A DNA stretch of 62,526 bases from positions 1 through 62,526 of the forward strand of contig CAYILR010000023.1 in assembly GCA_964364175.1 (NCBI GenBank), written 5' to 3'. Shown piece by piece: positions 26,419-35,530 of the stretch. The number at the start of each line of letters is the position of its first letter. Positions within the stretch are counted from its first letter, which is position 1. Source of the stretch: CAYILR01 sp964364175. Lineage in GTDB: Bacteria > Bdellovibrionota > UBA1018. A model generated the notes under the pieces. That model made no database searches. It had not been told where the DNA came from and saw nothing but the letters and a program-made list of their open reading frames with translations. The position numbers and the translations under genes were made by a program.

Positions 26419-27657
26419 ATGTACCGATCTAGACACGTTTCTGAAAAGCTCAAAGGACTGTTCAAAAATTTTCCGGCGGTGGTCGTTTCAGGAGCCAGGC
26501 AGGTGGGTAAAACCACTCTTTTGAGGCACTTGTTTCCTCAGAGCAAAATTGTCACTTTCGATCCACTCATTGACATTGAGAATGCCAAAGCCGACCCGGA
26601 CCTTTTTTTGCGTTCGCAACCTTCTCCGGTCATTTTAGATGAAATTCAATACGTCCCAGAACTAGTTCCTGCACTGAAAAGAAAAGTCGACCAAAACCGA
26701 AAAAATTCTCAGTACCTCGTGACAGGCTCACAGCAATGGGCAGTCATGAAAACTCTAGCAGAAAGCCTAGCCGGAAGAGTTGCCTTCCTCGATCTGCATG
26801 GTTTTTCTTTAGCCGAGGCTCAGGAGATTGTTGCTCAGCCATCCCTCCTCGAAAACTGGCTTTTCCAGAAACAGATTGACTCTGATTTTTTTAGTAATGA
26901 ACGGTCTTACGTTTCTCGTCCTCATATTTTTCATAGTTTATGGAGAGGATGGTTCCCTGAAACATTTTTTATTCAGGACGAATTTATTCCTTCATTTTAT
27001 CAAGGTTATCAACGCACGTATTTGGAAAGAGATGTGCGGAGTATAGCTGAAATCAAAGATCTCTCTCTTTTTCAAAGATTTCTCTCATACTGTGCTGCAC
27101 TTACTGCGCAAGAAGTGAACTTTTCTCAATTTGGAAGAGAAATTGGGGTCAGCCCTGATACCGCGAAAGATTGGCTTTCTATCCTCAAGGCGACATTTCA
27201 ATGGATGGAAGTTCCAGCTTTTTCTCTCAATTCGGTTCAAAAAATTTCTCAAAAACCTAAAGGCTATCTTACGGATTCAGGGTTGATTTGTTTTTTGCAG
27301 TCTTTGTCTTCACCTGAGGCTTTGTCTGGGCACCCGCTTTTCGGTGCAACTTTTGAATCAGCAGTGGTGATGGACATTAAAAAGCGGGTACAGACTCTCC
27401 GACTAGCTCCTACATTTTACCACTGGCGCGTTCATAGCGGAGCAGAGATTGATTTGGTATTGGAATTAGACGGGGTTCTTTTTCCGATCGAAATCAAGAG
27501 TAAGTCTAACCCGAATGGAAAAGATGCTCGGGGTATCGTTGAGTTTAGAAAAAAATATTCTACAAGAAAAATTGCACAAGGCCTGGTGATCTGTCTTTGT
27601 GACCGTCCCTATCCTGTGAATGAAAATGATTGGGCTGTCCCATGGGACGTGCTTTAA
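26419..27657 (+). CDS. AAA_14/DUF4143-type ATP-binding protein
   Basis: This 412-residue ATPase has the family plan. It starts MYRSRHVSEKLKGLF, with Walker A GARQVGKT (25-32), Walker B VILDEIQYV (DE 74-75), YLVTGSQQWA, and the C-terminal DUF4143 half. That half contains TYLERDVRSIAEIKDLSLFQRFL, KGYLTDSGLICFL and the nuclease-like EIDLVLELDGVLFPIEIKSKS. The E-x(n)-D-x-E-x-K pattern of the last part (HWRVHSGAEIDLVLE, IEIKSK) is that of a PD-(D/E)XK-like fold. The family is widespread and accessory, its cellular role unclear. Base composition is visibly richer in A+T than neighbouring housekeeping genes, which suggests transfer. Confidence 0.88.
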   Translation: MYRSRHVSEKLKGLFKNFPAVVVSGARQVGKTTLLRHLFPQSKIVTFDPLIDIENAKADPDLFLRSQPSPVILDEIQYVPELVPALKRKVDQNRKNSQYLVTGSQQWAVMKTLAESLAGRVAFLDLHGFSLAEAQEIVAQPSLLENWLFQKQIDSDFFSNERSYVSRPHIFHSLWRGWFPETFFIQDEFIPSFYQGYQRTYLERDVRSIAEIKDLSLFQRFLSYCAALTAQEVNFSQFGREIGVSPDTAKDWLSILKATFQWMEVPAFSLNSVQKISQKPKGYLTDSGLICFLQSLSSPEALSGHPLFGATFESAVVMDIKKRVQTLRLAPTFYHWRVHSGAEIDLVLELDGVLFPIEIKSKSNPNGKDARGIVEFRKKYSTRKIAQGLVICLCDRPYPVNENDWAVPWDVL

Positions 27658-27671
27658 AAGCATTTTGACAC

Positions 27672-27710
27672 CACTGGGATAAATATATTCACGAAATACA
27701 AATCCCGGTG
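27672..27710. other. Imperfect hairpin in the ATPase-M3 peptidase gap
   Basis: CACTGGGAT (27672-27680) and ATCCCGGTG (27702-27710) pair with one mismatch across a 21-nt loop. There is no U-run after the stem, so a terminator for the ATPase gene is only possible. The remaining 95 nt up to the peptidase gene hold nothing else I can support apart from its ribosome binding site GAGGT. Confidence 0.3.
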
Positions 27711-27806
27711 AATGCTGACTTCAATCATTTCAAAAGGTTAACTCTATGGTATGCGATTTGCACACGCGAATGCTTAGTGTTAGACGAACCCTGAGGTATA
27801 AAAAAT

Positions 27807-29828
27807 ATGAGTCGAATCATTTTTAGTTTTTCGTTGTTAGCCCTGCTGAGCTCCACCGCCAACGCAACAACGGCAGCAGGTACAATCCGCTCTGACTTTG
27901 AACCCGGAGAGCTGATTGAGCTCTGTGTACAAGCCGTCGCTCAAACGGGAACGCAATTCGACTCCATCGCTCAAATCACTCCCGAGGCCCGAACTTTCGA
28001 TAACACGGTCCTGGCTTTCGAAAACGCCAATGCCAGGTTTCAAGAAATCGTAACGCCCCTGATCTTTATGGCTTATGTTTCTCCCAATAAAATTACTAAT
28101 ACCGAGGCAGCAGATTGTGAAGTTCAAGTCGGGGATTTTGGAGTCAAAACATTAGGCCGCAAAGATCTCTACGTTGCACTGAAGGATCAAACCGGAAGAA
28201 ATTCTGCAGAAGCACGACTTCACCAAAAAACCTTGGAAGCATTCGAAGCCAACGGACTCAAACTTGCCGACGATCAACTCGCGCAACTTACCCAGCTCTT
28301 TTCACGTCTCAACAAGCTTCAATCGACTTTCTCGGATAACCTCAACAAAGATTCGACTCAGATCGAACTCAATACCGAAGAATTGGATGGGGTCTCTTTA
28401 GATTTTCTCGCACGACTCAAAAAATCAGGAGATGGATCTCGATTGATTGTCACTACAAAGGCCACTGACTATGTCCATGTCATGGAGAACGCGAAGAAGA
28501 GCGAAACCCGTAAAAAAATGCTCCTCGCCTATCAAAATCGCCAAGCTGAAACTAATACTCAACTCTTGGAACAAGCTCTGACCATCCGTCAGCAAATTGC
28601 TCAACTCATGGGCCGCGCAACCTGGGCAGAATACCAGCTCAAAACAGGGCGTATGGCCAAGAATCCAGAAACTGTTTTTGAATTTCTGCACGGACTCAAG
28701 GACAAACTCTCTGTAAAAAAACAAGACGATCTCAATCAATTGCTCGAATTTAAAAAATCATTGGACTCGTCCGCGACTAGCGTAGAAGCTTGGGACATCG
28801 CCTATCTCGGCAATCAGCTCAAAAAACGAGATTACGCTCTCGATACAGAGCTGATTAAAGAATACTTTCCAGCAAACCATGTGATTCAGGCCATGTTTGA
28901 AATTTATTCTCAAATTTTGGGAGTTCGATACGAGGAAGTCAGCGACACACAAACCTGGTCACCTGACGTAAAACTCTACAAAATCACCGACCAAAAAAGC
29001 AATCATACCATCGGATACTTTTACACTGACTTTGTTCCTCGTCAGGATAAGTACGAACACTTTGCCGCATTTACATTGATTGGTGGACGATTGATGCCGG
29101 ATGGATATAACCAACCGATTTCGGCCATCGTAGGAAACTTCAATCCTCCCGCCAATGGCAAGCCTGCTTTGCTTCGTCACGAGGAAGTCGAAACCTTGTT
29201 TCATGAGTTCGGGCACATCATGCACCAAACTCTGACTCGTGCACCCTTCGCCAGTCTCTCGGGCTCGAGTACATCTCGTGATTTCGTCGAAGCTCCCTCA
29301 CAAATGTTGGAAAACTGGATCTGGCAGGAGTCGATTTTGAATCGCATCTCGGGCCATTATTTGGATTCGAGGCAGAAACTCCCGAAAGAACTCCTCCAAA
29401 AAATGTTGGCCGCTCAGAACTTCCAGCAAGGTTACTTCTACACTCGGCAATTACTTTTAGCTCTGACCGACATGACTTTTCACACCGCCACTGGGCCCGT
29501 GGATGTTACTGCGACTTTTGACCGGATGTACAAAGAAGTCATCGGAATCGAACCTCTTGCTGGCGGACACTTTGTCGCAGGCTGGGGACACCTCATGGGT
29601 GGATACGATGCAGGATACTACGGCTACCTCTGGTCCGAGGTTTACGCACAGGACATGTTCACTGCTTTTGAAAGCACCGACTTGCTGAATCCAGAAGTAG
29701 GCGCTCGTTACCGCCAGATCATTCTTGAAAGTGGCAATATGGAAGACGCGCAGGATCTGATCTCGCGATTTTTGGGCAGACCTTCGAATAACGAAGCGTT
29801 TTTGAGAAAATTGGGAATTACAAAGTAA
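27807..29828 (+). CDS. Exported M3-family metallopeptidase
   Basis: This 673-residue zinc peptidase resembles oligopeptidase A/dipeptidyl carboxypeptidase. The zinc site is ETLFHEFGHIMHQ with HEFGH at 466-470, and the third ligand is in RDFVEAPSQMLENW. The C-terminal substrate-facing part GYDAGYYGYLWSEVYAQDMF is also intact. Unlike the cytoplasmic OpdA it begins with a signal peptide (MSRIIFSFSLLALLSSTANA-T), so it should act in the periplasm or outside. It would trim short peptides, for instance from digested protein. GAGGT precedes the ATG. It is convergent with ihfA, 8 nt away. Confidence 0.93.
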   Translation: MSRIIFSFSLLALLSSTANATTAAGTIRSDFEPGELIELCVQAVAQTGTQFDSIAQITPEARTFDNTVLAFENANARFQEIVTPLIFMAYVSPNKITNTEAADCEVQVGDFGVKTLGRKDLYVALKDQTGRNSAEARLHQKTLEAFEANGLKLADDQLAQLTQLFSRLNKLQSTFSDNLNKDSTQIELNTEELDGVSLDFLARLKKSGDGSRLIVTTKATDYVHVMENAKKSETRKKMLLAYQNRQAETNTQLLEQALTIRQQIAQLMGRATWAEYQLKTGRMAKNPETVFEFLHGLKDKLSVKKQDDLNQLLEFKKSLDSSATSVEAWDIAYLGNQLKKRDYALDTELIKEYFPANHVIQAMFEIYSQILGVRYEEVSDTQTWSPDVKLYKITDQKSNHTIGYFYTDFVPRQDKYEHFAAFTLIGGRLMPDGYNQPISAIVGNFNPPANGKPALLRHEEVETLFHEFGHIMHQTLTRAPFASLSGSSTSRDFVEAPSQMLENWIWQESILNRISGHYLDSRQKLPKELLQKMLAAQNFQQGYFYTRQLLLALTDMTFHTATGPVDVTATFDRMYKEVIGIEPLAGGHFVAGWGHLMGGYDAGYYGYLWSEVYAQDMFTAFESTDLLNPEVGARYRQIILESGNMEDAQDLISRFLGRPSNNEAFLRKLGITK

Positions 29829-29836
29829 GCGAAGGC

Positions 29837-30190
29837 TTATTCGTCGTCTTCGTCATCAAGAGCGCGCGAACGCTGAATGCTCTCGGGAGTAATCGGTTTG
29901 CCAGACAAACTCGAATTGACTTCGGATCTGAGAACTTGCGATGGACGAAACGTCAGCACTCGGCGAGCAGAAATCTCGATACTCTGTCCGGTCTGAGGAT
30001 TGCGGCCGACTCGTGCGCGTTTGCTTCGCACGACGAAGTTCCCGAACCCTGAAATTTTAATTTTGCTACCTTCTGCAATCGAGGCCTTGAGCGTGTCGAA
30101 AACCAGCTCAACTAGGTCTGCTGCGTCTTTTTTGGATACTCCGACTTTTTCGTGAAGCGAATCAACGATGTCTGCCTTCGTCATTGCCAT
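29837..30190 (-). CDS. ihfA: Integration host factor subunit alpha
   Basis: This 117-residue DNA-bending protein of the HU/IHF family has GSKIKISGFGNFVVRSKRARVGRNPQTGQSIEI split at residues about 42-75, including the Pro of the beta-arm that intercalates DNA (GRNPQTG). The N-terminal MTKADIVDSLHEKVGVSKKDA favours IHF alpha over HU. The gene follows pheT by 3 nt, the conserved pheS-pheT-ihfA order of Proteobacteria. About 20 extra acidic residues (ending LDDEDDE) follow the usual end. MAMTK gives two candidate starts, with little effect on the product. Confidence 0.92.
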   Translation of the reverse strand: MAMTKADIVDSLHEKVGVSKKDAADLVELVFDTLKASIAEGSKIKISGFGNFVVRSKRARVGRNPQTGQSIEISARRVLTFRPSQVLRSEVNSSLSGKPITPESIQRSRALDDEDDE

Positions 30191-30193
30191 GGA

Positions 30194-32668
30194 TCAGGTC
30201 CCCCGTAGTTCCACACCTAACTCTTTTTTCCAAGCTTGCAGGATTTGCTGCGATGCCCCTTCGACTTCGGGCTCTAGCAAACTTCTGCTCCCATCAAAAA
30301 AGATAACCCGAACTGCAACGCTTGTCATGCCCTCTGCGATTTGTTTTCCACGATAAACATCAAATACTTTCGCCGATCGCGCCAACGGCTTGCCTGCCTT
30401 CAAGGCGACCTGAGTCAATTTGTCTGCTGGCACGTCGGATTTGACCAAAAGTGCAAAATCTCTCTCCATCGGAGGGAAGTCCGACCACGACTGAAATTTG
30501 ACGCCTTCGAATGCGTTTCTGGAAACCGCGATCAAGGGCTCCCAATCCAATTCACAAATCCAGAGCGGAGCACGTAGCTTCCAGGCCTTGGCTTTTGCGG
30601 GGTGGAGCAGACCCAGAACTCCGGCAGATTGATTCTTGCCCATGGCGATTTGAACGGATTGTCCGGGATGGAAGAGTGCGTTTCCACCGGTGGTATTGCT
30701 GAGCGGCTGAAATCTCACGCCCTTGGTTCCCATTGCTTCGAATAGTTTTTCGACCACGGCTTTGGCGTCGTAGAAATCTGCATCGACTCGATCCTGCGCG
30801 AGTCCACCGGCAAACCGAGGACCTGAAATCACGAAACTCAACTTCCAACGTTCTTGAATGCCTGTTCCCAGCTCACCCTGAGCCGCTACGGATTCTGCCG
30901 CGAGGTGGAATGTGGGGCGAAGTTCAAAAAGGCGAATTACTGCAGAGTCCGTCCCAAAGTAATGGCGAGTATTGAGAATCGCGTTTTGGAGCAAACCTGG
31001 CACAAGAGATGGAACCAGCGCCTCGTGCTCAGCACTGAGCGGATTCAAAACCGGAACCGATTGCGCAAACCCACACTCGGCCAACCAACCTTTGCTGTTA
31101 AATCCAAAATTGAGCGATTCCGACAATCCGCTCGCCGCCAGAGAATCCTTTGCAGCATTCAACAACTGAAGCTGCGAGGCCCACTCGTCCTGCGCATACA
31201 CACGCGGTGTAGATTTCAGAACAGGAATCGTGGATTCGATTCGATCGTATCCAACGGAGCGAGCAATTTCCTCAGCGAGGTCTTCACGAATATACAGATC
31301 ACTTCGATACAAAGGTGGTGTGACATTCCAAAGCTCATCGCGCCCTTTGACTTCGCAATCGAGGCCTTCGAGAACTTTTTGTGCTTCGCCTTCTTTGAGA
31401 TCAATTCCGAGATAGTCTGCGAAAAAAGCAGGATCGACCATGATCTTGCGAGGCTTGATTTCGCTGCGAGACGGAAGTTGTTGAATCGCAGTTCCGACCA
31501 CGCGGCCACCTGCAAGTTCCATCACCAGCTGAGCCAATCGAGCCAGAACTCGTGGAGCGCCTGATGGATCTACTCCTCGTTCGAAACGATGAGCGGCTTC
31601 GGTTTTCTTTTGATGCTTGGCCGATGCACGGCGAACTAGGGTCGGTGCAAATTCTGCGCACTCCAAAAACAATCGGGTCGTACCGTCACTGACTTCGGAG
31701 TTTCCGCCGCCCATGACACCCGCAAGGCCCACAGCTTTTTTGCCGTCTGCGATCACGAGTTCGGAGCCGCCGAGTTCAATCGTCGTTCCATCCAGAAGCG
31801 GTAGGGTTTCTCCAGCTCGTGCCATTCGCACAGCAAGAAATCCACCTTCGATTCGATCGGCGTCGTAGGCATGCACAGGGTGACCAAGTTCGAGCAAAAC
31901 TAAATTCGTCGCATCCACCACGTTGTTGATCGAGCGCTGACCGAGAACTTCGAGTCGCTTCACCACCCAAGCCGGTGATGGGCCAATCTTTGCACCTTCG
32001 ATGTAGCAACCCAAAAACTGCGGAGCAGATTCACCCGCTTCGAGTTTCAAAGCGATCGGTGATTTTCCATCCGGAAGATTTTTCGGCAATCGATCCGCGC
32101 GAACTTTCACACCCAAAGCAGCCGCCACTTCGCGAGCCAATCCAAAATGACTGAGGCAATCTCCGCGATTAGCCGTGAGTTTCAAAGTAAGAATCGTATC
32201 ATCCAACCCCAGAATCTCAGCAAGCGGTCGTCCCAGCGGAGTATCGGGAGGCAAAATCAAAAGTCCGTCGGCCTTGTCCTTGAGCTTCAGTTCTTCCTCG
32301 GAGCAAAGCATTCCATTCGATTCCACTCCCCGGATTTTGCTCTTGGTGATCTTGAGTCCATTCGGAAGATCCGCACCGATTTGCGCCAGCACTACTTTGT
32401 CGCCGGCCTTCATGTTCTGCGCACCGCAGACGATTTCGAGCGGAGCACCACTTCCCAGCGAAACCTGACAGAGGCTCAGTCGATCGGCTTGGGGATGAGG
32501 TTTTTTATCCAAAATCTGTACCGTAACGACATGATCAAAACCCTTGGCTTGTGGACGAACATCCTCAGCTTCAAGTCCACGCGCCGTCAGCAAATCCGCC
32601 AACGCATCGGGGCCGTCCAGCTTCGAGAGATCCACGAATTCTGATAACCACTTGTACGAAACTAACAT
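30194..32668 (-). CDS. pheT: Phenylalanyl-tRNA synthetase beta subunit
   Basis: This 824-residue subunit of the heterotetrameric synthetase charges tRNA-Phe in the cytoplasm together with PheS. Visible parts are the tRNA-binding (EMAP-like) domain at about 40-155 (VVTVQILDKKPHPQADRL), the B3/B4 editing domain (about 210-400, including ELGHPVHAYDADRI), the B5 domain (IMVDPAFFADYLGIDL) and the C-terminal anticodon-binding domain (PPMERDFALLVKSDVPADKL). Length and order are normal. It starts directly after the pheS stop with no intergenic base. Confidence 0.97.
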   Translation of the reverse strand: MLVSYKWLSEFVDLSKLDGPDALADLLTARGLEAEDVRPQAKGFDHVVTVQILDKKPHPQADRLSLCQVSLGSGAPLEIVCGAQNMKAGDKVVLAQIGADLPNGLKITKSKIRGVESNGMLCSEEELKLKDKADGLLILPPDTPLGRPLAEILGLDDTILTLKLTANRGDCLSHFGLAREVAAALGVKVRADRLPKNLPDGKSPIALKLEAGESAPQFLGCYIEGAKIGPSPAWVVKRLEVLGQRSINNVVDATNLVLLELGHPVHAYDADRIEGGFLAVRMARAGETLPLLDGTTIELGGSELVIADGKKAVGLAGVMGGGNSEVSDGTTRLFLECAEFAPTLVRRASAKHQKKTEAAHRFERGVDPSGAPRVLARLAQLVMELAGGRVVGTAIQQLPSRSEIKPRKIMVDPAFFADYLGIDLKEGEAQKVLEGLDCEVKGRDELWNVTPPLYRSDLYIREDLAEEIARSVGYDRIESTIPVLKSTPRVYAQDEWASQLQLLNAAKDSLAASGLSESLNFGFNSKGWLAECGFAQSVPVLNPLSAEHEALVPSLVPGLLQNAILNTRHYFGTDSAVIRLFELRPTFHLAAESVAAQGELGTGIQERWKLSFVISGPRFAGGLAQDRVDADFYDAKAVVEKLFEAMGTKGVRFQPLSNTTGGNALFHPGQSVQIAMGKNQSAGVLGLLHPAKAKAWKLRAPLWICELDWEPLIAVSRNAFEGVKFQSWSDFPPMERDFALLVKSDVPADKLTQVALKAGKPLARSAKVFDVYRGKQIAEGMTSVAVRVIFFDGSRSLLEPEVEGASQQILQAWKKELGVELRGT

Positions 32669-33661
32669 TTAAAATTGCCTCAAGAATCGCGCATCTCCGC
32701 GATACATCAAACGCAAATCATCAATTTGGTGAAGGAGCATCGCAATCCGCTCGATTCCCATTCCAAAAGCAAATCCCGAATACACACTCGGGTCATATCC
32801 AGCCAACTCCAGCAATCGCGGGTGAACCATTCCGGCTCCGAGAATTTCCAACCAGCCTGTGCCTTTGGCACTCTTCCAACTGACATCGACTTCTGCACCC
32901 GGCTCGACGAACGAAAAATAACTCGGACGCAAGCGAATCTTGGCTTCCGCACCAAAAAGTTCGCGCGCAAAAAACTCGAGCACGCCCTTCATGTCACTCA
33001 TCTTCACGCCCTTATCGACCCACAGTCCTTCGAGCTGGTGGAACATGGGTGAATGAGTGGCATCGTCATCACAACGATACACAGCGCCTGGACACAAAAT
33101 CCGCAGCGGCAATTTTTGTGAACGCAAAGCACGCATCTGAATCGCAGTGGTGTGAGTACGCAGCACAACACCAGGACCCAGGAAAAAAGTATCCTGCATA
33201 TCTCGAGCAGGATGGTCCTTAGGAATATTTACAGCTTCAAAATTTAAATAATCAGTCTCAGCCTCGGGCCCCGTCATCACATCAAAACCCAAGCGGCTAA
33301 AAACATCGATCAAACGACGCGTCGTCTGAGTTACGACATGCAGATTGCCCGAATGAGGAACACGCGCAGGCAACGAAGTATCAATTCGATCTTCAGCGAG
33401 CTTACGCTCAAGTTCAGCACCTTCGAGAGAACCCTTGCGCTCATCCAGAGCCGCTTCGATTTTAGCTTTCCATTGATTGGCGACAGCGCCGATTTTGGGA
33501 CGTTCCTCGGGACCCACCTGAGCCAGTCCACGCAGAACTTCGCTCAACGATCCTTTTTTACCGAGAACGGAAATCCGGATTTGTTCCAGCGCAGCTAGGT
33601 CTGTAGCGCCATGAACCTCTTGAACTGCCCGAGATCCTAGCTCGTTCAGTTTCTCGATCAT
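32669..33661 (-). CDS. pheS: Phenylalanyl-tRNA synthetase alpha subunit
   Basis: This 330-residue catalytic subunit is a class II synthetase. Motifs seen are the coiled-coil N-terminus (1-90), HPARDMQDTFFL (motif 1/2 region), HSPMFHQLEGLWVDKGV, the FSFVEPGAEVD segment and the motif 3 FAFGMGIERIAMLLHQIDDLR. It binds Phe and ATP, and PheT supplies tRNA binding and editing. The gene follows rplT by 8 nt, giving infC-rpmI-rplT-pheS-pheT-ihfA as in many Proteobacteria. Confidence 0.97.
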   Translation of the reverse strand: MIEKLNELGSRAVQEVHGATDLAALEQIRISVLGKKGSLSEVLRGLAQVGPEERPKIGAVANQWKAKIEAALDERKGSLEGAELERKLAEDRIDTSLPARVPHSGNLHVVTQTTRRLIDVFSRLGFDVMTGPEAETDYLNFEAVNIPKDHPARDMQDTFFLGPGVVLRTHTTAIQMRALRSQKLPLRILCPGAVYRCDDDATHSPMFHQLEGLWVDKGVKMSDMKGVLEFFARELFGAEAKIRLRPSYFSFVEPGAEVDVSWKSAKGTGWLEILGAGMVHPRLLELAGYDPSVYSGFAFGMGIERIAMLLHQIDDLRLMYRGDARFLRQF

Positions 33662-33669
33662 ATTTTTTC

Positions 33670-34032
33670 TTAATGTGCAGGTGCCAGCGATCGTACTTTA
33701 TCGACGATTGCAGTAAATGCACTTGGGTCTTTGATCGCGATATCCGAAAGGATTTTGCGATCCAATTTGACCTGACCTTTGGTCAAAGCCGACAACAAGC
33801 GGCTGTAGCTAATCAAGTTCGCTTGAGCAGCTGCCGAGAGACGCGCAATCCACAATTGGCGGAATTCACGTTTCTTCTGTTTGCGACCTACGTAAGCATA
33901 AATGCCTGCGCGATCAACCGCTTCGGAAGTCCGACGAATCTGACTACCACGGCCTAGTACGAAACCTTCTGCTTTGTTTCTGATCTTGTTATGTCTACGT
34001 CTTCTTTTAAAACCACGTTTTGCGCGAGGCAT
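33670..34032 (-). CDS. rplT: Ribosomal protein L20
   Basis: L20 is a 120-residue early-assembly protein of the 50S subunit. The basic N-terminal extension (MPRAKRGFKRRRRHNKIRNKAEGF) and RDRKKRKR-like GRKQKKREFRQLWIARLSAAAQ are diagnostic in their conserved spacing. In other bacteria L20 or the complex represses its own operon through mRNA structures. I see no clear L20-site mimic here. It lies 24 nt after rpmI. Confidence 0.97.
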   Translation of the reverse strand: MPRAKRGFKRRRRHNKIRNKAEGFVLGRGSQIRRTSEAVDRAGIYAYVGRKQKKREFRQLWIARLSAAAQANLISYSRLLSALTKGQVKLDRKILSDIAIKDPSAFTAIVDKVRSLAPAH

Positions 34033-34056
34033 ACTTACTCCTAATGATTAAACCTG

Positions 34057-34263
34057 TTATTTGCTGCCGTAGGGCATACATTTTTCAACGTGACGAACAT
34101 CGCCTGCTACTAAAAGCCCTGCTGGACGCAGAGACAATTTGCGAGCAGAACTCTTGTTCATCATCATGTGGCGCTTGTTGGCGCGCTTGAATTTTACTTT
34201 TCCAGTAGCAGTGAACTTAAAGCGCTTTGCAGCAGCCTTTTTTGTCTTCATCTTCGTTTTCAT
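34057..34263 (-). CDS. rpmI: Ribosomal protein L35
   Basis: This is a 68-residue basic 50S protein with the family pattern MKTKKAAAKRFKFTATGKVK (about residues 4-23) and KRANKRHMMMNKSSARKLSLR. Two start codons (MKTKMKTKKAA) are possible. Either lies between infC and rplT, where L35 always sits. Highly expressed, constitutive. Confidence 0.96.
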   Translation of the reverse strand: MKTKMKTKKAAAKRFKFTATGKVKFKRANKRHMMMNKSSARKLSLRPAGLLVAGDVRHVEKCMPYGSK

Positions 34264-34325
34264 AGCCGTACACCATTACCCCGAAGGGTCATTCTCCGTC
34301 AAGGATGTTTTCAATTAAGGATAAC

Positions 34326-34964
34326 CTATTTCTTCTTTTGAGGATGAGGAGCCGGAGCCAGAACCATGATCAGTTTCTTGCCTTCCAATTTAGGTGGAGC
34401 CTCTACAATTCCTACTTCTTTCACCAAGTCCATCAACCGACGCATGATCTTGTGACCTTGATCTACATAGGCCACTTCGCGACCACGGAACATGATAGTA
34501 ATTTTGGCTTTGTCACCTTCCTCAAGAAAGGTCATGACATTGCGAAATTTGTATTCGAGATCATGCTCGTCTGTTTGAGGGCGAAGCTGGATTTCTTTGA
34601 CCTTGATGACGGTCTGCTTTTTCTTCGCTTCGTGGTCTTTTTTCTTCTTTTCGTATTTAAATTTGCCGTAGTCAGTGATTTTACAAACCGGCGGATTGGA
34701 ATTAGGCGATACTTCCATCAAATCCAGGCCTTTGTCCTTCGCCATTTGGAGCGCCTGTGAAGTAGGAACTACCCCGACTTGGCCTCCTTTTTCATCGATC
34801 AAACGCACTTGCGGAACACGAATCCGCTCGTTAATACGATGCTCATCCCTGCTTTGCTGCTGAAAGTAGCTCCCGCGAGAGGGCTTAGGCCGCGGCCGTG
34901 GGAAAGAGGAGGGTGGTTGGGACGGATTTGACGGGCCAGAACCAGACGGTGGAAGAAATGCCAT
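34326..34964 (-). CDS. infC: Translation initiation factor IF-3
   Basis: IF-3 binds the 30S subunit and checks start codons. The N-domain (RINERIRVPQVRLIDEKG), linker (KITDYGKFKYEKKKKDHEAKKKQ) and C-domain (VKEIQLRPQTDEHDLEYK) are complete. About 45 Pro/Ser-rich residues precede the N-domain, a lineage-specific extension. The start is uncertain: ATG 34964 has no Shine-Dalgarno; ATT 34976 and ATA 34979 follow AGAAAGTGAG; TTG 34997 would lie almost on the predicted transcript start. A rare start such as ATT would fit the known infC autoregulation, in which IF-3 rejects its own start codon. Confidence 0.93.
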   Translation of the reverse strand: MAFLPPSGSGPSNPSQPPSSFPRPRPKPSRGSYFQQQSRDEHRINERIRVPQVRLIDEKGGQVGVVPTSQALQMAKDKGLDLMEVSPNSNPPVCKITDYGKFKYEKKKKDHEAKKKQTVIKVKEIQLRPQTDEHDLEYKFRNVMTFLEEGDKAKITIMFRGREVAYVDQGHKIMRRLMDLVKEVGIVEAPPKLEGKKLIMVLAPAPHPQKKK

Positions 34965-34997
34965 TCGGTTTGTAATTATCTCACTTTCTAAAGACAA

Positions 34998-35026
34998 GAA
35001 CTAAGCGACTCAACGCCTTTTGTCAA
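34998..35026 (-). promoter_or_regulatory. Possible infC operon promoter
   Basis: TTGACA is found on the minus strand at 35026-35021, with TAGTTC (35003-34998) at 17 bp as a weak -10 box. It lies directly upstream of infC and downstream of the coiled-coil gene stop. If real, the leader is short and the TTG at 34997 cannot be the infC start. Confidence 0.35.
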
Positions 35027-35034
35027 GTCAGCGA

Positions 35035-35454
35035 CTATGCCGACGTGGAAGCGGAAGCTGCCGATCCGTTGCCAGCAGAAGCGGCCTTTTTGGTGGTCGC
35101 TTTCTTTTTGGTGCCTGAAGCTTTTTTCTTAGTAACTGTTTTGCCAGAAGCTTTCACTCGACGAATACGGTTCAATACCTTTTCCAATTCGTTGGATTGG
35201 CTCAATACCAATTTACGGATTTTGGTGACTTCACCTGGGATTTGCTTTTGGAATTTTTGAAGCTCTTTGCGTTCTTTCTCAATGAACACTTTTACTTTAT
35301 TGACGTCCGTCGTGATGAGCTTGCGAACTTCCTTGCTTTGCTTTTTTGCATATTTGCGAGCTTCTTCAATCCAGGTTTTGTCTTTCAACACCACTTGAAG
35401 TTGGCTTTGAAGTTTTTTTACGCGGCCTACAATGTTCTTTAATTCTGTGTTCAT
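35035..35454 (-). CDS. Lysine-rich coiled-coil protein (phasin- or histone-H1-like)
   Basis: This 139-residue protein has residues 1-95 as a continuous amphipathic helix with heptads (LKNIVGRVKKLQSQLQVVL, VKVFIEKERKELQKFQKQI). Residues 98-130 are a disordered Lys/Ala tail (TKKKASGTKKKATTKKAA) of the type seen in bacterial histone-H1-like proteins and in phasins. No signal peptide or domain is recognisable. The tail suggests binding to nucleic acid or polyphosphate; this is inference. It has its own promoter (35531-35559) and sits between nadE and infC. Confidence 0.7.
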   Translation of the reverse strand: MNTELKNIVGRVKKLQSQLQVVLKDKTWIEEARKYAKKQSKEVRKLITTDVNKVKVFIEKERKELQKFQKQIPGEVTKIRKLVLSQSNELEKVLNRIRRVKASGKTVTKKKASGTKKKATTKKAASAGNGSAASASTSA

Positions 35455-35530
35455 TTTATAACCTTCTTTTTACAATCTTCTGTTTTGTACAATCCGTTAA
35501 TTTAATATTCCTAAGGACTACGCTGGCTAT

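Noticed and set aside
30854..31564. 236-codon open frame opposite pheT
   Set aside because: Lies wholly within a conserved synthetase gene and has no recognisable protein features.
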